64,000 bases of DNA from Argentina anserina. Taxonomy: Eukaryota > Streptophyta > Magnoliopsida > Rosales > Rosaceae. How positions within the stretch are numbered: position 1 is the first letter of the stretch; each line of letters starts with the position of its first letter. Below, one piece after another: positions 47,643 to 59,288 of this stretch. The stretch spans positions 3,925,001 through 3,989,000 of the forward strand of contig NC_065874.1 of the NCBI RefSeq assembly GCF_933775445.1, given 5' to 3'. Under the pieces are notes generated by a model. That model did not search any database and was not told the DNA's origin. It saw only the letters and a program-made list of their open reading frames with translations. The position numbers and the translations under genes are program-made.

Positions 47643-48647
47643 ATGAAATTTATGGCTTGAACAATTTCAGACCCGCAGGACTTTGTTTTGTATTTTGTAG
47701 GAAGAAAACCAAAAATTGCACTTACAGTGGCTCAAAATAATGATGCTCAGAATTTTGCCGAATATTGTTATTGTTTGGTTGCTTTATTTTCTTTTTTCTC
47801 TTTGCAAAATGATCATTCTGCATGGTACGTCAAGATTTCCCATCTTGGCTCAATCTGCTTCAAAATTTTCCATCTTGCTTCCTTCATTAACTACGAAGGT
47901 AATGATTTCAAGTCTCAAGCAATTAAGCAATCTAGCATCTTGAATAGTAGGGTTTTAACATTTCATATGTTTGGTTCATTGTTTTCTGTTCGGAGGCCCT
48001 CTTTTTTCCATCGTCTCATAGGAGGTGCGTACAGCTTTGAGATAGAAAGATCACTCTTCAATCTTCATGCCTGTTAACACATCTCAATTTTTTTTGTTTT
48101 GTTTTTTTTTACCATATTGAGTTAGCAGGTCTAACTTAAATACTTAATGCCTTGATGGATAAGATTCATAAGAACCCTACCTCCTAGTGTAATTTAGGGG
48201 GACTCCGAGTCTCCAAGTCATACTCTCTTAACAATACTCCTACAGGGTATATATGAGTTATCAACCCCCCGAGAGCGAAGGAGATCACAGATGATGTTTA
48301 AAACCTTGTAGCAAATTATCAAGCCTAGAGACTAGAGAAGCCAATTTGTGGCAAACTCTTTAGTATTTGGAAAATAGATCGAGTGCCTAGTGTGGCCTCT
48401 TGAGTTCTTGTTTTCGACATTGAAAACTATGGACGCCCCGTGGCTCCTCTATCTAATTAAGTTCGTTTTTTCATTAAAAAAACATAAACGTGCATGCGCA
48501 ATGAAAGGATGAACGGTAGAAAATTGTAGAAGTTCATTAGCAATTCGTATCCGCAGGAAATCTGCTGTCAGATCCAACAGTCAGGGAGTACATAGAGAGC
48601 AAGCAAACCTACAAAACTGTAGTCATCATCTGTATATCGAACTGGTG
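47643..48647. other. 3' untranslated region of the TPS1-like copy, then intergenic DNA
   Basis: The first ~200 bp match the TPS1 3' region. A 129-codon frame (47688-48077) crosses this untranslated sequence and has no family features, so it is not called. The remainder is AT-rich without a gene. Confidence 0.45.
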
Positions 48648-49399
48648 CTAAACCATCACCCAGTCCTACGACAAAACAAAAAAACAAAATTAAAGCTTGA
48701 ACTGATAGATGGAAAAAGCGAGATATTAACTAGTTAAAGATAGAATAGTTAAAGAAAGATATAACAGACGAGGCTAACCTCAAGATCTTCATGATCGTCT
48801 CCATGTGATTCTGATCCTTGATTGGTGGCCTGAGTAGGACTAGGACGATTGCGTTTGAAACAATTGTATGCACGAACCACGCCACGAACCACCATCATCC
48901 AGACATTATCCACTTGTTGACGACGATCTAGTTCTTGCATAGTAACAAATAAACACGCCAACCTGATGAGAACGCCAGCGCGTATTCTCCCAACCGGAAA
49001 AATCATTGGGCCAATAATAAAGATGTAGTTTAATAAAAGAAACAAATCGTCATGATGGCTCTGTCTCTCATACCATTCAGAAAAAGTCTCTTCCCCTTCT
49101 GGTTCATCAGAGGTTTTCTTCTTTGGTTCAGATGAGGGCTTGCTATCGAGTCTTAAAAGAGAAGCGTCGAACTCTTTCCGAGATTTTGGATCAATGAGTA
49201 TCGCATAGGAAGACTGGAGCCTCTGAAACTTGTCCTTGGCATTGGGATCGTTTGGCCTCTTGTCCGGATGCAACTGCAAAGCCTTTGCCTTATACGCCTT
49301 CTTAATCGTTATCTCGTTAAGCTTGGTGCCTTCCTTACCCGACGGTAGACCAAGAACCCTGTAGTGATCCCTTACCACTTTCTTCTTCTCCTTCTCCAT
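48648..49399 (-). CDS. Type III J-domain protein, copy 2 (intact)
   Basis: Two exons, 48779-49399 and 48648-48665, give 212 aa ending DWVMV; donor GAG|GTTAGC, acceptor GTCGTAG. The J domain (~residues 11-84) keeps HPDKRPNDP, DHYRVLGLPSG and YAILIDPKSRKEFD. The linker is charged (EPKKKTSDEPEGEE), followed by a membrane-like segment (LFLLLNYIFIIGPMIFP, ~residues 119-135) and basic helices. Overall similarity to copy 1 includes the same intron position and the same six-codon last exon, so the two are tandem paralogues. The open frame, conserved HPD motif and intact splice sites suggest function. Confidence 0.85.
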
Positions 49400-49648
49400 A
49401 TGGTTGATCTCTGACCCCTACCCTGCCGCGCCTTTTATTACTTGCTGGGAAAAGACGACCCTGAGATCGATAAATCCTTGTTTGTAGTTTGTAAACTAGA
49501 ACCCTAATTGGATAAGGTCTCAAATTGATATAAAAAAAAATCTCAAAACCAATAATAAATATTGATTCTTATTTTTATTTTATTTTTAATATTGTCACCA
49601 ACTGTCACCGAATTCCACTCCAAAATTGATACTATCCTAGTCTTTATA

Positions 49649-50676
49649 GAGAAATTTTGAAAAATGATCCGTTTTATGCACCTAAATTGATTTTTGACCT
49701 TCTTTTTCTAAACTAATGAAAAATGACCATATTTATGGAGGAAAAGTCTTAACTATCCTTGCTAGACCTCTAATTTCTTTAGTCATTTGTTTAAGTTTGA
49801 ATCATCAGTCATCAAGATGAACTAGTCAATGATCCATATTCCCAATGTAATTGATTGAAAGTGGTTGGTTAATCTCACAGTCAAATAATGGATAAAACCC
49901 AGTAACAAACCAAATAACGAGAAGGCTAAGAACCCTAAAGCCTATCATTCCTTGCTAACTCTTCATAGTTGTTGATCCTTCATCTTGCACCGATCATTTT
50001 ATCTCTCCTTAATAAGCCTTCTTTTACTTTCTTCAGAATTATTGCAAATTTTTGTAGACTCACAAGTATTGTATTATCATTTGATTATCTAAAAGTGAAA
50101 CTATATACTGTACTTGTGGATCGACTGGAAAAATAACATACCAAATATTTTTCTGTTTCATCAGATATATTGCTCATGCTATATCCTATAATTTTTTAGA
50201 TAAAATGTATTCCAAATTTACAGTATTAGTACGATTAATCTCAATCCAAATTTCAGTTTTTCGATTAATTTGATTACTTATTGAATATGACTTGATTTGA
50301 GGTGTTATGTTCTATCACTTCATCAACTTTGATTATTGATCCAGGGGATGCAATATTCTTGAGATGGTCAACCAGCCCTAGCACAATTAATGGTAGAAGC
50401 CGCTCCATTTTTCTTACCATTGTAGTTGCAACTCCCCGGTTATTGTAGTAGTTATCATAAGAGAGCGAGCGACGATAGAGGGTTATGAGAGAGAAGAAAA
50501 GTTATATTTGTTTAGAGGTTTTATTTTAGTTGAATATTTGATTATAGTTGATAAGAAAATTTAGCGAGGGTATTCATGATTTTCCTCCCTAAATTTGGTC
50601 AGTTTTCATTAGTTTATAAAAATATGGTCAAAAATCATTTTAGGGGCCTAAAACAGGTCATTTTCCAATTTTTTTC
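49649..50676. mobile_element. Non-autonomous Mutator-like element with 9-bp target duplication (1.0 kb)
   Basis: A perfect 9-bp direct repeat GTCTTTATA flanks the element (49640-49648, 50677-50685). The ends are inverted repeats of about 100 bp: GAGAAATTTTGAAAAATGAT on the left and GAAAAAAATTGGAAAATGAC on the right (reverse complement). They continue in parallel through TTTTTGACC and AAACTAATGAAAA. There is no transposase frame. A related element lies at 56085-56763. Confidence 0.85.
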
Positions 50677-50685
50677 GTCTTTATA

Positions 50686-52519
50686 CCAAAAAACATGGAT
50701 CTAACATGAGCCGGTCCTCATCAAGCTTTATATATGCCTTCCTCACCAGGACTCCATATATAGTGTGAGTACAAAATATTTGGCAGTTATGGGTAGATTA
50801 CTTATGCGTAACTTAGGCCCTAGTTATAATATGTAACCACTTAACTGTCGCTCCTGCTCCTCTATTATGTAGAATGAACATGGGGTTGCGGGATGTCAAC
50901 ATTTATCCCAGGCAATAAAAAGTTTTCGAAGTGAATTCTCCTGCATTATCCAGTCTAATAGACTTGATTGGATGGTCAAGGTGGTGAGCCTTGAGCTTTG
51001 AGCAAAGAGCTTCAAAAAAGTAACATTCAGCTCTTTGTTCATTAAGAGTCCATGACACTTCATCTTAATATCCATACCTTTATTAAGTTAACGCGCTTCG
51101 TGGTCTGGAGACACTTGAATTAGGTTAAAACCAATCAATTCAGGATCTTTATCTACATCTCTTAACTTAGTCCAAACAGAGATGATATGTGACCACAAGC
51201 TGCAAATTCAGTTGTTTTAGAAACCACCTAACTGACAAGGTATTATGAGAACAAACCGTCTCATATTTGATTTCAGGGTGTTTTTTTCAGAGAGTTTGCG
51301 CATTAGTTGAGTCTAAACTCTTCTCTTTCTCACTACGCCTAACAAAGGTATAACCGATAGAATTTACATGTACGGTGTTGGCACTACCTGACCAATGACC
51401 TATCTCTTTGTTAAATCTGGATCCTACGGCTTTCCAAGAGGCTGTGGCGACGACGTGGGTCGATCATCACTATCAATTCCTACCGATAACACTTTCCATG
51501 TAGGCCAATCTACAATGTTAGAATTTTGCTTCAACAGAGTATGTATGGTTCGACATCAAACTAATTCAACATCGTCATTCTTCGAGATCTCTTATTTGGA
51601 TTAGTATTGACATTGAGGCGTCTCCTAATGATAACCATCATCCAAGAAAACAGACGAGTGAGTATCATTGATAATAGATCAAGTTGTGCCATAACTCGCA
51701 TTCAGCAAGTATTATCGAACCAAATGGTCTCTTCACACTTACGTGAGAGCCACAGCCTAGTGACACAATCTACCACATTTGTGGAGTGACCATGTCACCA
51801 ACAAAGAGTGCCTATATGTCCATCTGTCGGACATTAATCCTTACATACATAATTACAACATGTATCTCTAATTTCGTCACTTTTATTTATATGACTATTA
51901 GGAACATGATGAGGTTCAATGGGACAAACCACGATAAAACTAAGTCGTTGAACTTGAAAAATTTGTTCTTCTCTCCCCCTAACGATAGGGAGATTGGATC
52001 ATCAAAAGTGACTAAACGAGATTGCATGTTAAGGTCTTTATAAGCGGACATAGGTGGAAGTTCATGTATTATTTAAAGACAAAATTCAACATCAAATCAC
52101 TCATCATTATGTGCTTGTGGAGGCATAATTTGACACATAAAATATCTGACGATAAACCGTTAACATAATCCGTTAACAAACATGCATATCGTTAGACTTG
52201 AAACACTAACATGCATATCATTATAACCATAACTTCAATGATGGTGATATATATGGATACCGTAAAACAAGACACGCTACAAGCCGTAGCTTATGCTTCA
52301 TAAAAAACTCTTTGGTTTATCGTGTGAAGCATGAAACTGATCAATATATATAGGTCCCAATATAGACACGCTACATCATTAACCAATACCGAACCTCTGT
52401 TTTACATTTCCTTAAATGCTTCACTAACTTTCCGAACCCCGAATGCTATGAAATTTTAGGAGCAAGGGGTGTTAGGAATCCAATGCCACTGACTTCACTG
52501 CCTTATCCGGTTGGAAAGG
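50686..52519. other. Decayed DNA with Ty1/copia fragments, no gene
   Basis: No intact gene. A copia integrase scrap is at 50895-50996 (separate entry). On the minus strand at 51966-52005 the short run FDDPISLSLGGEKN resembles the LGGEK/LGGDK segment between integrase and reverse transcriptase in plant copia elements. The two scraps are in the wrong order for one element, so they are rearranged or come from two insertions. Plus-strand frames at 51395-52043 are not recognised and are not called. Confidence 0.4.
50895..50996 (-). pseudogene. Ty1/copia integrase fragment
   Basis: The minus strand encodes AHHLDHPIKSIRLDNAGEFT, the conserved integrase-core segment of plant copia elements, followed soon by a stop (YCLG*) and frame loss. 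Only this ~35-codon piece is recognisable, so it is a relic. Confidence 0.65.
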
Positions 52520-54650
52520 TGTTACGACCTTGAATTTCGAACGATAAAAATTTGAATTCGAAGCCATGAAAACTCTAAAAAAATCTCAAATATACTGAAA
52601 TCATCTTATAGTAACATTGTATCAAAACTGAGTTCACAGTACGACTCAGTCGACTTGAATAATACATAACCAGTTTATACATCAAGTATCATAACAAATG
52701 GAAATGTAAAATTCACTAAATCCTCACCACAAACAGAAGAAAGAAATCTTCAGAGTAAGCCCTTCGAATCTACTAATCCCCACCTGCAAAACTATCTCCT
52801 ACACCATTGAATTGGTGCATCAGGATTGTAAACACAAACCCAGTAAATTTTTTAGCTCGTATGAGTAAACCAATATTATAACATACATCGTATGCAAATG
52901 AAATATAACTAGTAACATTTAAATACAAGTGTACTCATGAGACACTGGACAGTCATCTAGTTGCCAAATATTATTTTAAAATATGTGTACTCATGAGACA
53001 TTAAGCAACCCATTTGTTACCAAATATCATTTAAAAACATGAGTACTCATGAGACCCAGGTACCCATATGTTACCCCTAATACAGTACACTGGCAGACAC
53101 TGGGCAACTCATATGTTACCCAATATCATTCTACAACATGGGTACTCATGAGACCCAGGTAACCCATCTGTTACCCCTCATGCAGTACACCGGCAGACAG
53201 ACTAGAGCTCTAACTGATTGTAACCGACACTGAGCCAAAGTTTGGTTCCGATTTAATGCCAACAACGTCCGAAGACTAGAAAACGTTTTACAAGACTCAA
53301 TGTTAAAACACGTACAATATAACAATTCACACATGTTTATGTACTACAACGAAGTGAATCTTGCACAACAATATAAATATATTCACTCCAATAATTAGTT
53401 ATACCGGAAGGTACGTTATTTCCCTTCCGGTCCCATTCACCACAATTAATCAAAAACAATACAATCAATTTGAAATAAAAACCGTAACATTATATAATAT
53501 AACAACCCATATATATAAATCGTATTTACCATTGTTGTACACATACACAACCCATTATATTATATAGATGTCACAGTTCACTCTTTTTAAGAAATCGTAA
53601 ATATGAGTCACCGCTAAGGATAGACGTGTCATAGTGAGATTTACTCACCTTATTTTGCAACTTCTACGACACCGAATTGATTCCTCACTCGTTTCGTCGG
53701 TCACCTAATAACATGACAACGTGCTTAGAAAAATGATACGTAAAATCTCAGGTGACTATTCATTACAGTTGAAACATTGTTCATAAAATACTGTTCACGC
53801 GTCGCCACAAACGACCGCGCGTAGCGCTCACTTAGGGCTGCAATTACTCGTGGTGGCGTCAGAGGGTGGATAGGGGTGTGGATCGTGTGCTCGCATCGGC
53901 GGAGGGCTGGAACCCGTCGCTGCTGGGCTCGGTGAAGTTCGACGATACTTCACGACGACGCTGGAGCTCGTGCCATGCTCGGTGGAACGTCACATCAGGC
54001 TGCTAAGCACCTTGGAGCCGGCGGTGAGGAACACCTCCCTCGGGGGAGAGAGATCGAAGGTGGAAGCCGAGAGAGAGAGAGGAGAGCTCGGGTGAGAGGG
54101 AGAGAAAACGAGAGAGAAGAGAGAGAAAGTGCGAAAGGGAGGCGGGCTGAAGGGAGAGAGAAGGGGTTTCCAATAATGGAAACCCTAATCTGAAAAATGT
54201 CTATTTATACTCGTTTCCAAAATCGGAAACTAACTTCCGACGTTAATAACTTTCGCGTCCGACGTCCGAATCAAACGCGTGACGTGTCTATGAACTCGTA
54301 TCGACGAACTCCACAGTAGCCACGCGTGACCTCACACGCAGCCCCCAAACCCCACCATTTCTCTTCCTACACCGTCCTAGGTCGATAGCCTAGCCCGTAC
54401 CGTCCTCACTTAATCCCACGTGCCCCCACAGACGGCAACACGCGCACCACCACAACCTCCGCCAAAACCTCCTCAAATCGACAAATTCCCAACATCAAAA
54501 AGTTGATTACATGGTGGAGATCGTAACCATACCTTTAATTCACTCCAATTTGGCCAGAAATAGCCAGAATCGCTGCCGCAAGATCCCAGATCGGGATTTG
54601 AAGATCGAGAGTGAAGCGGCTTGATTCGAGCCTCACCGTCGGTGGAATTG
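52520..54650 (-). mobile_element. Rearranged gypsy LTR, same family as the solo LTR at 15.3 kb
   Basis: The left border TGTTACGACC matches the family terminus (TGTAACGACC) and what follows aligns with the LTR at 61567 onward: GAATTGGTGCA, GATTGTAAACACAAACCC, AGCTCGTATGAGTAAA and the ACTCATGAGAC / GTTACC repeats. Near 53831 the sequence jumps from GCGCTCAC straight to TTAGGGCTGC, skipping about 350 bp present in the other copy. From 53832 to 54040 it matches 63792-64000 with a single difference. After about 54316 it jumps again to GC-rich LTR interior. The right terminus could not be located. Several overlapping GC-rich frames at 53975-54193 and 54611-54960 are not credible genes. Confidence 0.7.
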
Positions 54651-55839
54651 TGTTGAGGAGGAGGAGGGAGGACCTGCGACGGTCGCCTCGTGCCCTGCTC
54701 TCACCGGCGACGTCGAGTCGACGAAGCCGTCATTGTGCTTCGTTGGGCGTGGTAGAAACGCAACACGGGGTGGGTCGCCACCACCACCTGTCGATGCAGC
54801 CCCGCCGTGTGATTCCAAAGACACCGGCGGTGTCGAGCACGGCGGTCGGAGGAGGGAGATCGCCGGCATGGAAGATTCGGCAGCGATGGAGGCTCGGGTC
54901 GGGGTGGGGCCGACTTGAGTTTCTATTTTTGGCTTTCTGATTTTTGTTTCCATTATACATTTTTTAACTCATAGATTACGTCTCCATTATTTTGGAGAAA
55001 TTATATTGATCCATATAACATCTTGCTCAAAAGAATAGCCTATACAAGTCATTGATTCATTATTTTGAATCATAAGTATCGTGAAAGAATACAATTCACA
55101 TTTTGACTCTTGAGATGCGCTCCGTCATTAAAAGCGATACATAAGAACTCTTTCACAATGAGTTTATAGGTGATACAAGTTGGTACAAGTATTGTCTTCA
55201 AGTAGCTTATCGTCTCGCCAGTATATAGGCATTATATTGAGTATCATGTAGATTCATGATCATCTTTATACGCATCTGAATAGGGAGAATCATCATTTTT
55301 ATTCATTGATAAGAGAGTCTTTATAGATGCATTGCATTGTGTATCCCGTAGATTCATGGATTATATACTATTCCTTATCTTGACTAATTTATAGAAGATT
55401 ACGGAGAGTAATTCTCCTACAACACTTTTCATTTATATTTTTAAATATTATGACGAACTGTCACCGAATCGGAGTGGAGAACAAAATTGTAATAATGCGT
55501 GTCACAAAATCTAGATAGCTCCCTTCATTAGAAGTATGATCCAGAGTCGATCCGCATTATTCCATTATATCTCTGCTTGAAATTGGTAATTAAGTTGATG
55601 ATTTCCCTTTTCATTCGACATGCATGCATGCGCGCATGATCATATTACAAAGAGAAAAATCACGTACAGATTACAGAGCAGATCGACCAGATCGAAGGGG
55701 ATCGAAGAAAACATGCATTAAAAGCACTACGATACGTTTTACGTGCACACATATATTAATAACATCAGTACCAGTTTAGAGTGCGCGCTGTTGTGAATCT
55801 AGCTAAGGATCCAATGACTGGCTCTGTATGGATCTAGGA
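54651..55839. other. Non-coding DNA with a possible further LTR relic
   Basis: GC-rich to about 54950, then AT-rich. On the minus strand from about 55436, TGTAGGAGAATTACTCTCCG resembles the start of a plant copia LTR and runs toward 55200, but no matching end or target duplication was found. No gene is seen. Confidence 0.3.
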
Positions 55840-56030
55840 TGAGCTGAGCCCTTTGGAACTTAGCCAGTAATTAACTGCAGAAAACCTTTGCTCTGCATGC
55901 CTTTTGATTTAATTTGGTTCTCATCAAGCTTTCTGCCTTCCTCATCACCAGATGGCAGAAGCTACCTTCCTCGATCACCAGATGATTTGTCAAGAACCCG
56001 TAGATCACTAGACAGCTTTCTCCATATTGC
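55840..56030 (-). pseudogene. J-domain gene fragment, copy 4
   Basis: On the plus strand, AGCTGAGCCCTTTGGAACTT, ACCTTTGCTCTGCATGCCTT and GGTTCTCATCAAGCTTTCTG align block by block with 57205-57360 of J-domain copy 3. It includes the reversed start region (CTTTCTCCATATTGCTCTTC). Frame-disrupting insertions and a locally duplicated TTCCTCxATCACCAGATG block destroy the reading frame. Like copy 3, it lacks the HPD-encoding segment, so it is probably a duplicate of copy 3. Confidence 0.7.
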
Positions 56031-56084
56031 TCTTCTTAGAATTTTGACCTGAATCCGATTCTTCATCTCCATATTAATTTCCAT

Positions 56085-56763
56085 GAGATATTTTAAAAAT
56101 TAACCCATGTTGAGCGTTCAGAATGATTTTTAACCTCAATGTAAAAAAATGTTGAAAATGACCAAATAGAGAGACCAAAAGTTTTTCATGCCCCTTGTAA
56201 TTTCTATGACCTACTACATCTCCATCATTCTTTCTTGCGACAACAAATTAACCTCGCTACCTTTCAAACATAATAAGTAGCCTTTACAGATTTTATATGG
56301 GTAATATATTGAGCAACAACAAAAAAATTTATACAATGAAAGGGGAAGAAGAAGAGCAAAATTTGGATCTAGGATTTATCTCTTTTTGGTCATTGTTAAG
56401 TCCATAGAGAAGGATGTGTTAGCAAAATCCCCACATTCAATCATCAAGAATCTGGTCATCTATACCACTTTCTTTTATTTTTCTTTGTTATAGAAAAGAA
56501 GGAATTCGTCATCTGTTCAAGTAACCATGGAACTTCCCTTGAATCATATTTATAGTCTCCGATCATCTTATCATCCTCGATTATATCAATTCAAAAAAGT
56601 GTTTGTAGAGTAAACATTGAAATTGCTAGATTGTGATTAATAAGGTTTATATAGGAGCTTACATGACTTTTCATATCCTCAAATTGACATTTTTCAACAA
56701 AAATTACAAATAAGATACAAATCAACTCGGTGACCATAAAAAGGTTATTTGTCAAAATTTCTC
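56085..56763. mobile_element. Mutator-like element related to the one at 49.6 kb
   Basis: The left end GAGATATTTTAAAAATTAAC and the reverse complement of the right end GAGAAATTTTGACAAATAAC are similar to each other and to the 49649-50676 element, including the downstream TGATTTTTAACC / TTGATTTTTG block. No 9-bp duplication is visible, so the flanks have changed since insertion. Its right end overlaps the end of the J-domain copy 3 reading frame. Confidence 0.55.
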
Positions 56764-57354
56764 CGAAAACACATACGTATATAGATGACGATCATATGGA
56801 TCATACTCGTCTAAAACTTTAGCAAAGAAATCTAAACACTTAATAAAAATCTTAAAATACCAATCTAATGGACTCATAATATCGTAGTCTTCCTGTGATT
56901 TTGTTTCTTTATTGGTGCTAGCCTGATTAGGATTGCCATCTCGAACCATCATCGAATGGAGTTCTTTCAATTTTTGACGTCTGCGTAGTTCTTCAAAAGC
57001 AAGGTGATAACAAAGTATCGTCGCTACACTTTTGAATTTGGTTTCCACATTTCTTGCAGCTGGAAAAGCCAACGGAGTAGCAACATAGATAAGGTAACCT
57101 AACACAATCAATATACTCTTTTGGTCATTTGTGAGAACAAGTCCTGTACGGAAAGAGTCGTCAAACCGTTTCCTGGCTTCTGGATCCTTCAGTATGGAAT
57201 AGGAAGAGCTGAGCCTTTGGAACTTGCCCAGTAAATGCAAAACCTTTGCTCTGTATGCCTTTCTTATCTGGTTCTCATCAAGCTTTCTGCCTTCCTCACC
57301 AGAAGGTAAGTCAAGAACCCTGTAGTGATCTACGACAACTTTCGTCTTCTCCAT
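56752..57354 (-). CDS. J-domain-derived protein, copy 3, without HPD motif
   Basis: A single open frame of 200 aa. The start MEKTKVVVDHYRVLDLPSGE and helix II (IRKAYRAKVLHLL) are clear. However, the segment HPDKRPNDPNA present in copies 1 and 2 is deleted: LHLL runs directly into GKFQRLSSSYSILKDPEARK. Without HPD a J domain cannot stimulate Hsp70. A membrane-like segment follows (SILIVLGYLIYVATPLAFP, ~residues 84-102). The usual last exon (DWVMV) is not used; the frame ends SEKF-stop inside the terminal repeat of a Mutator-like element. It is either a pseudogene still open by chance or a protein with a new C-terminus and no Hsp70 co-chaperone role. Confidence 0.55.
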   Translation of the reverse strand: MEKTKVVVDHYRVLDLPSGEEGRKLDENQIRKAYRAKVLHLLGKFQRLSSSYSILKDPEARKRFDDSFRTGLVLTNDQKSILIVLGYLIYVATPLAFPAARNVETKFKSVATILCYHLAFEELRRRQKLKELHSMMVRDGNPNQASTNKETKSQEDYDIMSPLDWYFKIFIKCLDFFAKVLDEYDPYDRHLYTYVFSEKF

Positions 57355-57857
57355 ATTGCTCCCGCTAAAATTCTTCTTACGGAAGTACTTCTTTGTTCGC
57401 CTACGTCTTCGGGCTGTAAGACAAGAATATAAGAACAGGAACGAGAATACAAGAATCTATTGAGATGTTTTCAATACCTGACTTGCTCTATTGGCTAAAT
57501 AAATGAAGAGTACGTACTAGTGGTACCACCACCACCTATGTCTTTTATAAACAATCTGATAATCTGATTTTATACGAAGTTGCAAACCTATTCCGAATCA
57601 CAAAAGAAACCGTTACGAAGTAGAAAAAGAATTCAAAACTCCTATTGTAATAAGGATTAATAATAAATCCTTATCCAACGGCTCACTGTGGAATAAAATC
57701 CTAATTAATAAAGTACTTAAAAACGTCCAGTTTATCAGATTTCTTATATGTACGCGGCGTATATGGTACATGAAACAATCTTAGTTATTGAAAATAATTT
57801 TATATTCATAGTCAACCGTGCATTTGTATGATAAATCATAATCTAAGCCATTCAAAC
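57355..57857. other. Upstream region of J-domain copy 3
   Basis: AT-rich DNA without a gene, probably the former promoter. It ends in the target duplication of the hAT-like element. Confidence 0.3.
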
Positions 57858-58531
57858 TAGAAGTGGAAAATGGGCCTAAAAACCCGAGTCCGGACCGGAC
57901 CCGGCACGTTAAAAATCGGCCCGGCACGGCCCGAACCCGTTAGCAGCCCAGCCCGAACCCGTTATTGTAATGGGCCGAGCCGGGTCGAGATATTTTGGCT
58001 CATGGGCTCGGCCCGTTTTTAGCCCGGCACAACCCGAGCAAGATAAATTCATGGGCCAGCCCGTTAAACACATAATTTTATATTATTTATATCAATATTT
58101 AAACAATTATCATTATTAAACTTGAATATTATACTTTTTAAATTAAAATCTATTGATTATTTTATTATTTTAATTACAATATTTCACAAATATTATCAAA
58201 ATAGTGAATAAAACGTCATTATTTTGAGATACGGAACATTTTAAAAATAAGATTATAAAATGTGTGTAGTATTTTATTTATTTTACTATAAATAATTATA
58301 TAAAACAAATATTCAAAGTACATAATATTTTTTATTTTAATTGTGTTATATAATGCTAATGGGCCGGCCCGCTTCTTGGCCCGACACGAGTTCGGGCTTA
58401 ATATTTAAGCAAATGACCTGGTCCGAGCTCGGCACGATAAATAAATTGGCCGGTCCGAGCACGACACAAGCACAATTTTGGCCCGTTTAAAATGGACTGG
58501 GTCGGCTCGGCCTGTCCCTTTGTCACCTCTA
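57858..58531. mobile_element. Non-autonomous hAT-like element with GCCCGGCCC-rich ends (0.67 kb)
   Basis: The ends TAGAAGTGGAAAATGGGCC and TAGAGGTGACAAAGGGAC (reverse complement of the right end) are inverted repeats. They are flanked by 8-bp direct repeats with one mismatch, ATTCAAAC (57850-57857) and ACTCAAAC (58532-58539). Subterminal zones are packed with GGCCCGGCAC/AACCCG motifs around an AT-rich core, a layout well known in plant hAT-derived elements. No coding capacity. Confidence 0.75.
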
Positions 58532-58539
58532 ACTCAAAC

Positions 58540-59288
58540 TGTATATAAAAATGCACGCCGTGCACCGAGAATACTCTGTCAGTTTACCATTGGTATTGTA
58601 TTGCTTGACGCTTAGACTGCATAATTCGTATCGATTGAGGCTTCCCCTGAATGACCTAAATGATAAACACCAGCACAACACACACACTCGACGTTAGATC
58701 ATTATATGAATAAATCCTACGATCTAAAGTGAACCTATTCCAGTCAATTTACTTCCCCTCCCAACATCTTTGGTTACGACTTTCTTTTGTATGTCTTATG
58801 TGAGCAGTCCTCTAATTTCTTTTATTGTTTACAACTATACATTATTTGTTTAATAAAAAAATAAAGAAGTCAAACATAACCTATCATGTATAAAGAGAGA
58901 CCGGTGTCACTAGAGACATACAATTATAAGTTTGACGTGCATGCATTAATTTTTCTTTATTTTTGAAATAAACATACATGTATTAATTCTAGTATCATTT
59001 TCAAATTTGTAAACGAAATAAAAAACTTCCACGTTTATGTGTGGCACAAAACTTGGTCACTTTGTTCTTTTAATTTCATACATACACTTCACAGTTCACA
59101 CTAATACAGTATTACGGTATACTCGCCCATCACAAATATTATTTAAAAAGAAAACAGAATATGCGACTACATAGAAATGACTGGCACAAGATGACAATAA
59201 ATTGGGAGGGCATGCATACGTGAAAGCTGTACTGAGGACTGACCCAAATCGGATCAGCCGAGACCCAAAAAAGCAAATCACCACCGAA
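58540..59288. other. Upstream region of eIF4E-like copy 3
   Basis: AT-rich DNA, no gene. Probably the promoter region of the eIF4E-like gene that follows. Confidence 0.3.

Noticed and set aside
47688..48077. 129-codon plus-strand frame after the TPS1-like copy
   Set aside because: It runs through sequence matching the TPS1 3' untranslated region and has no conserved counterpart after the intact TPS1.
54611..54960. Four overlapping frames of 61-109 codons
   Set aside because: Absence of stops follows from high GC content; no recognisable motif or splice context.
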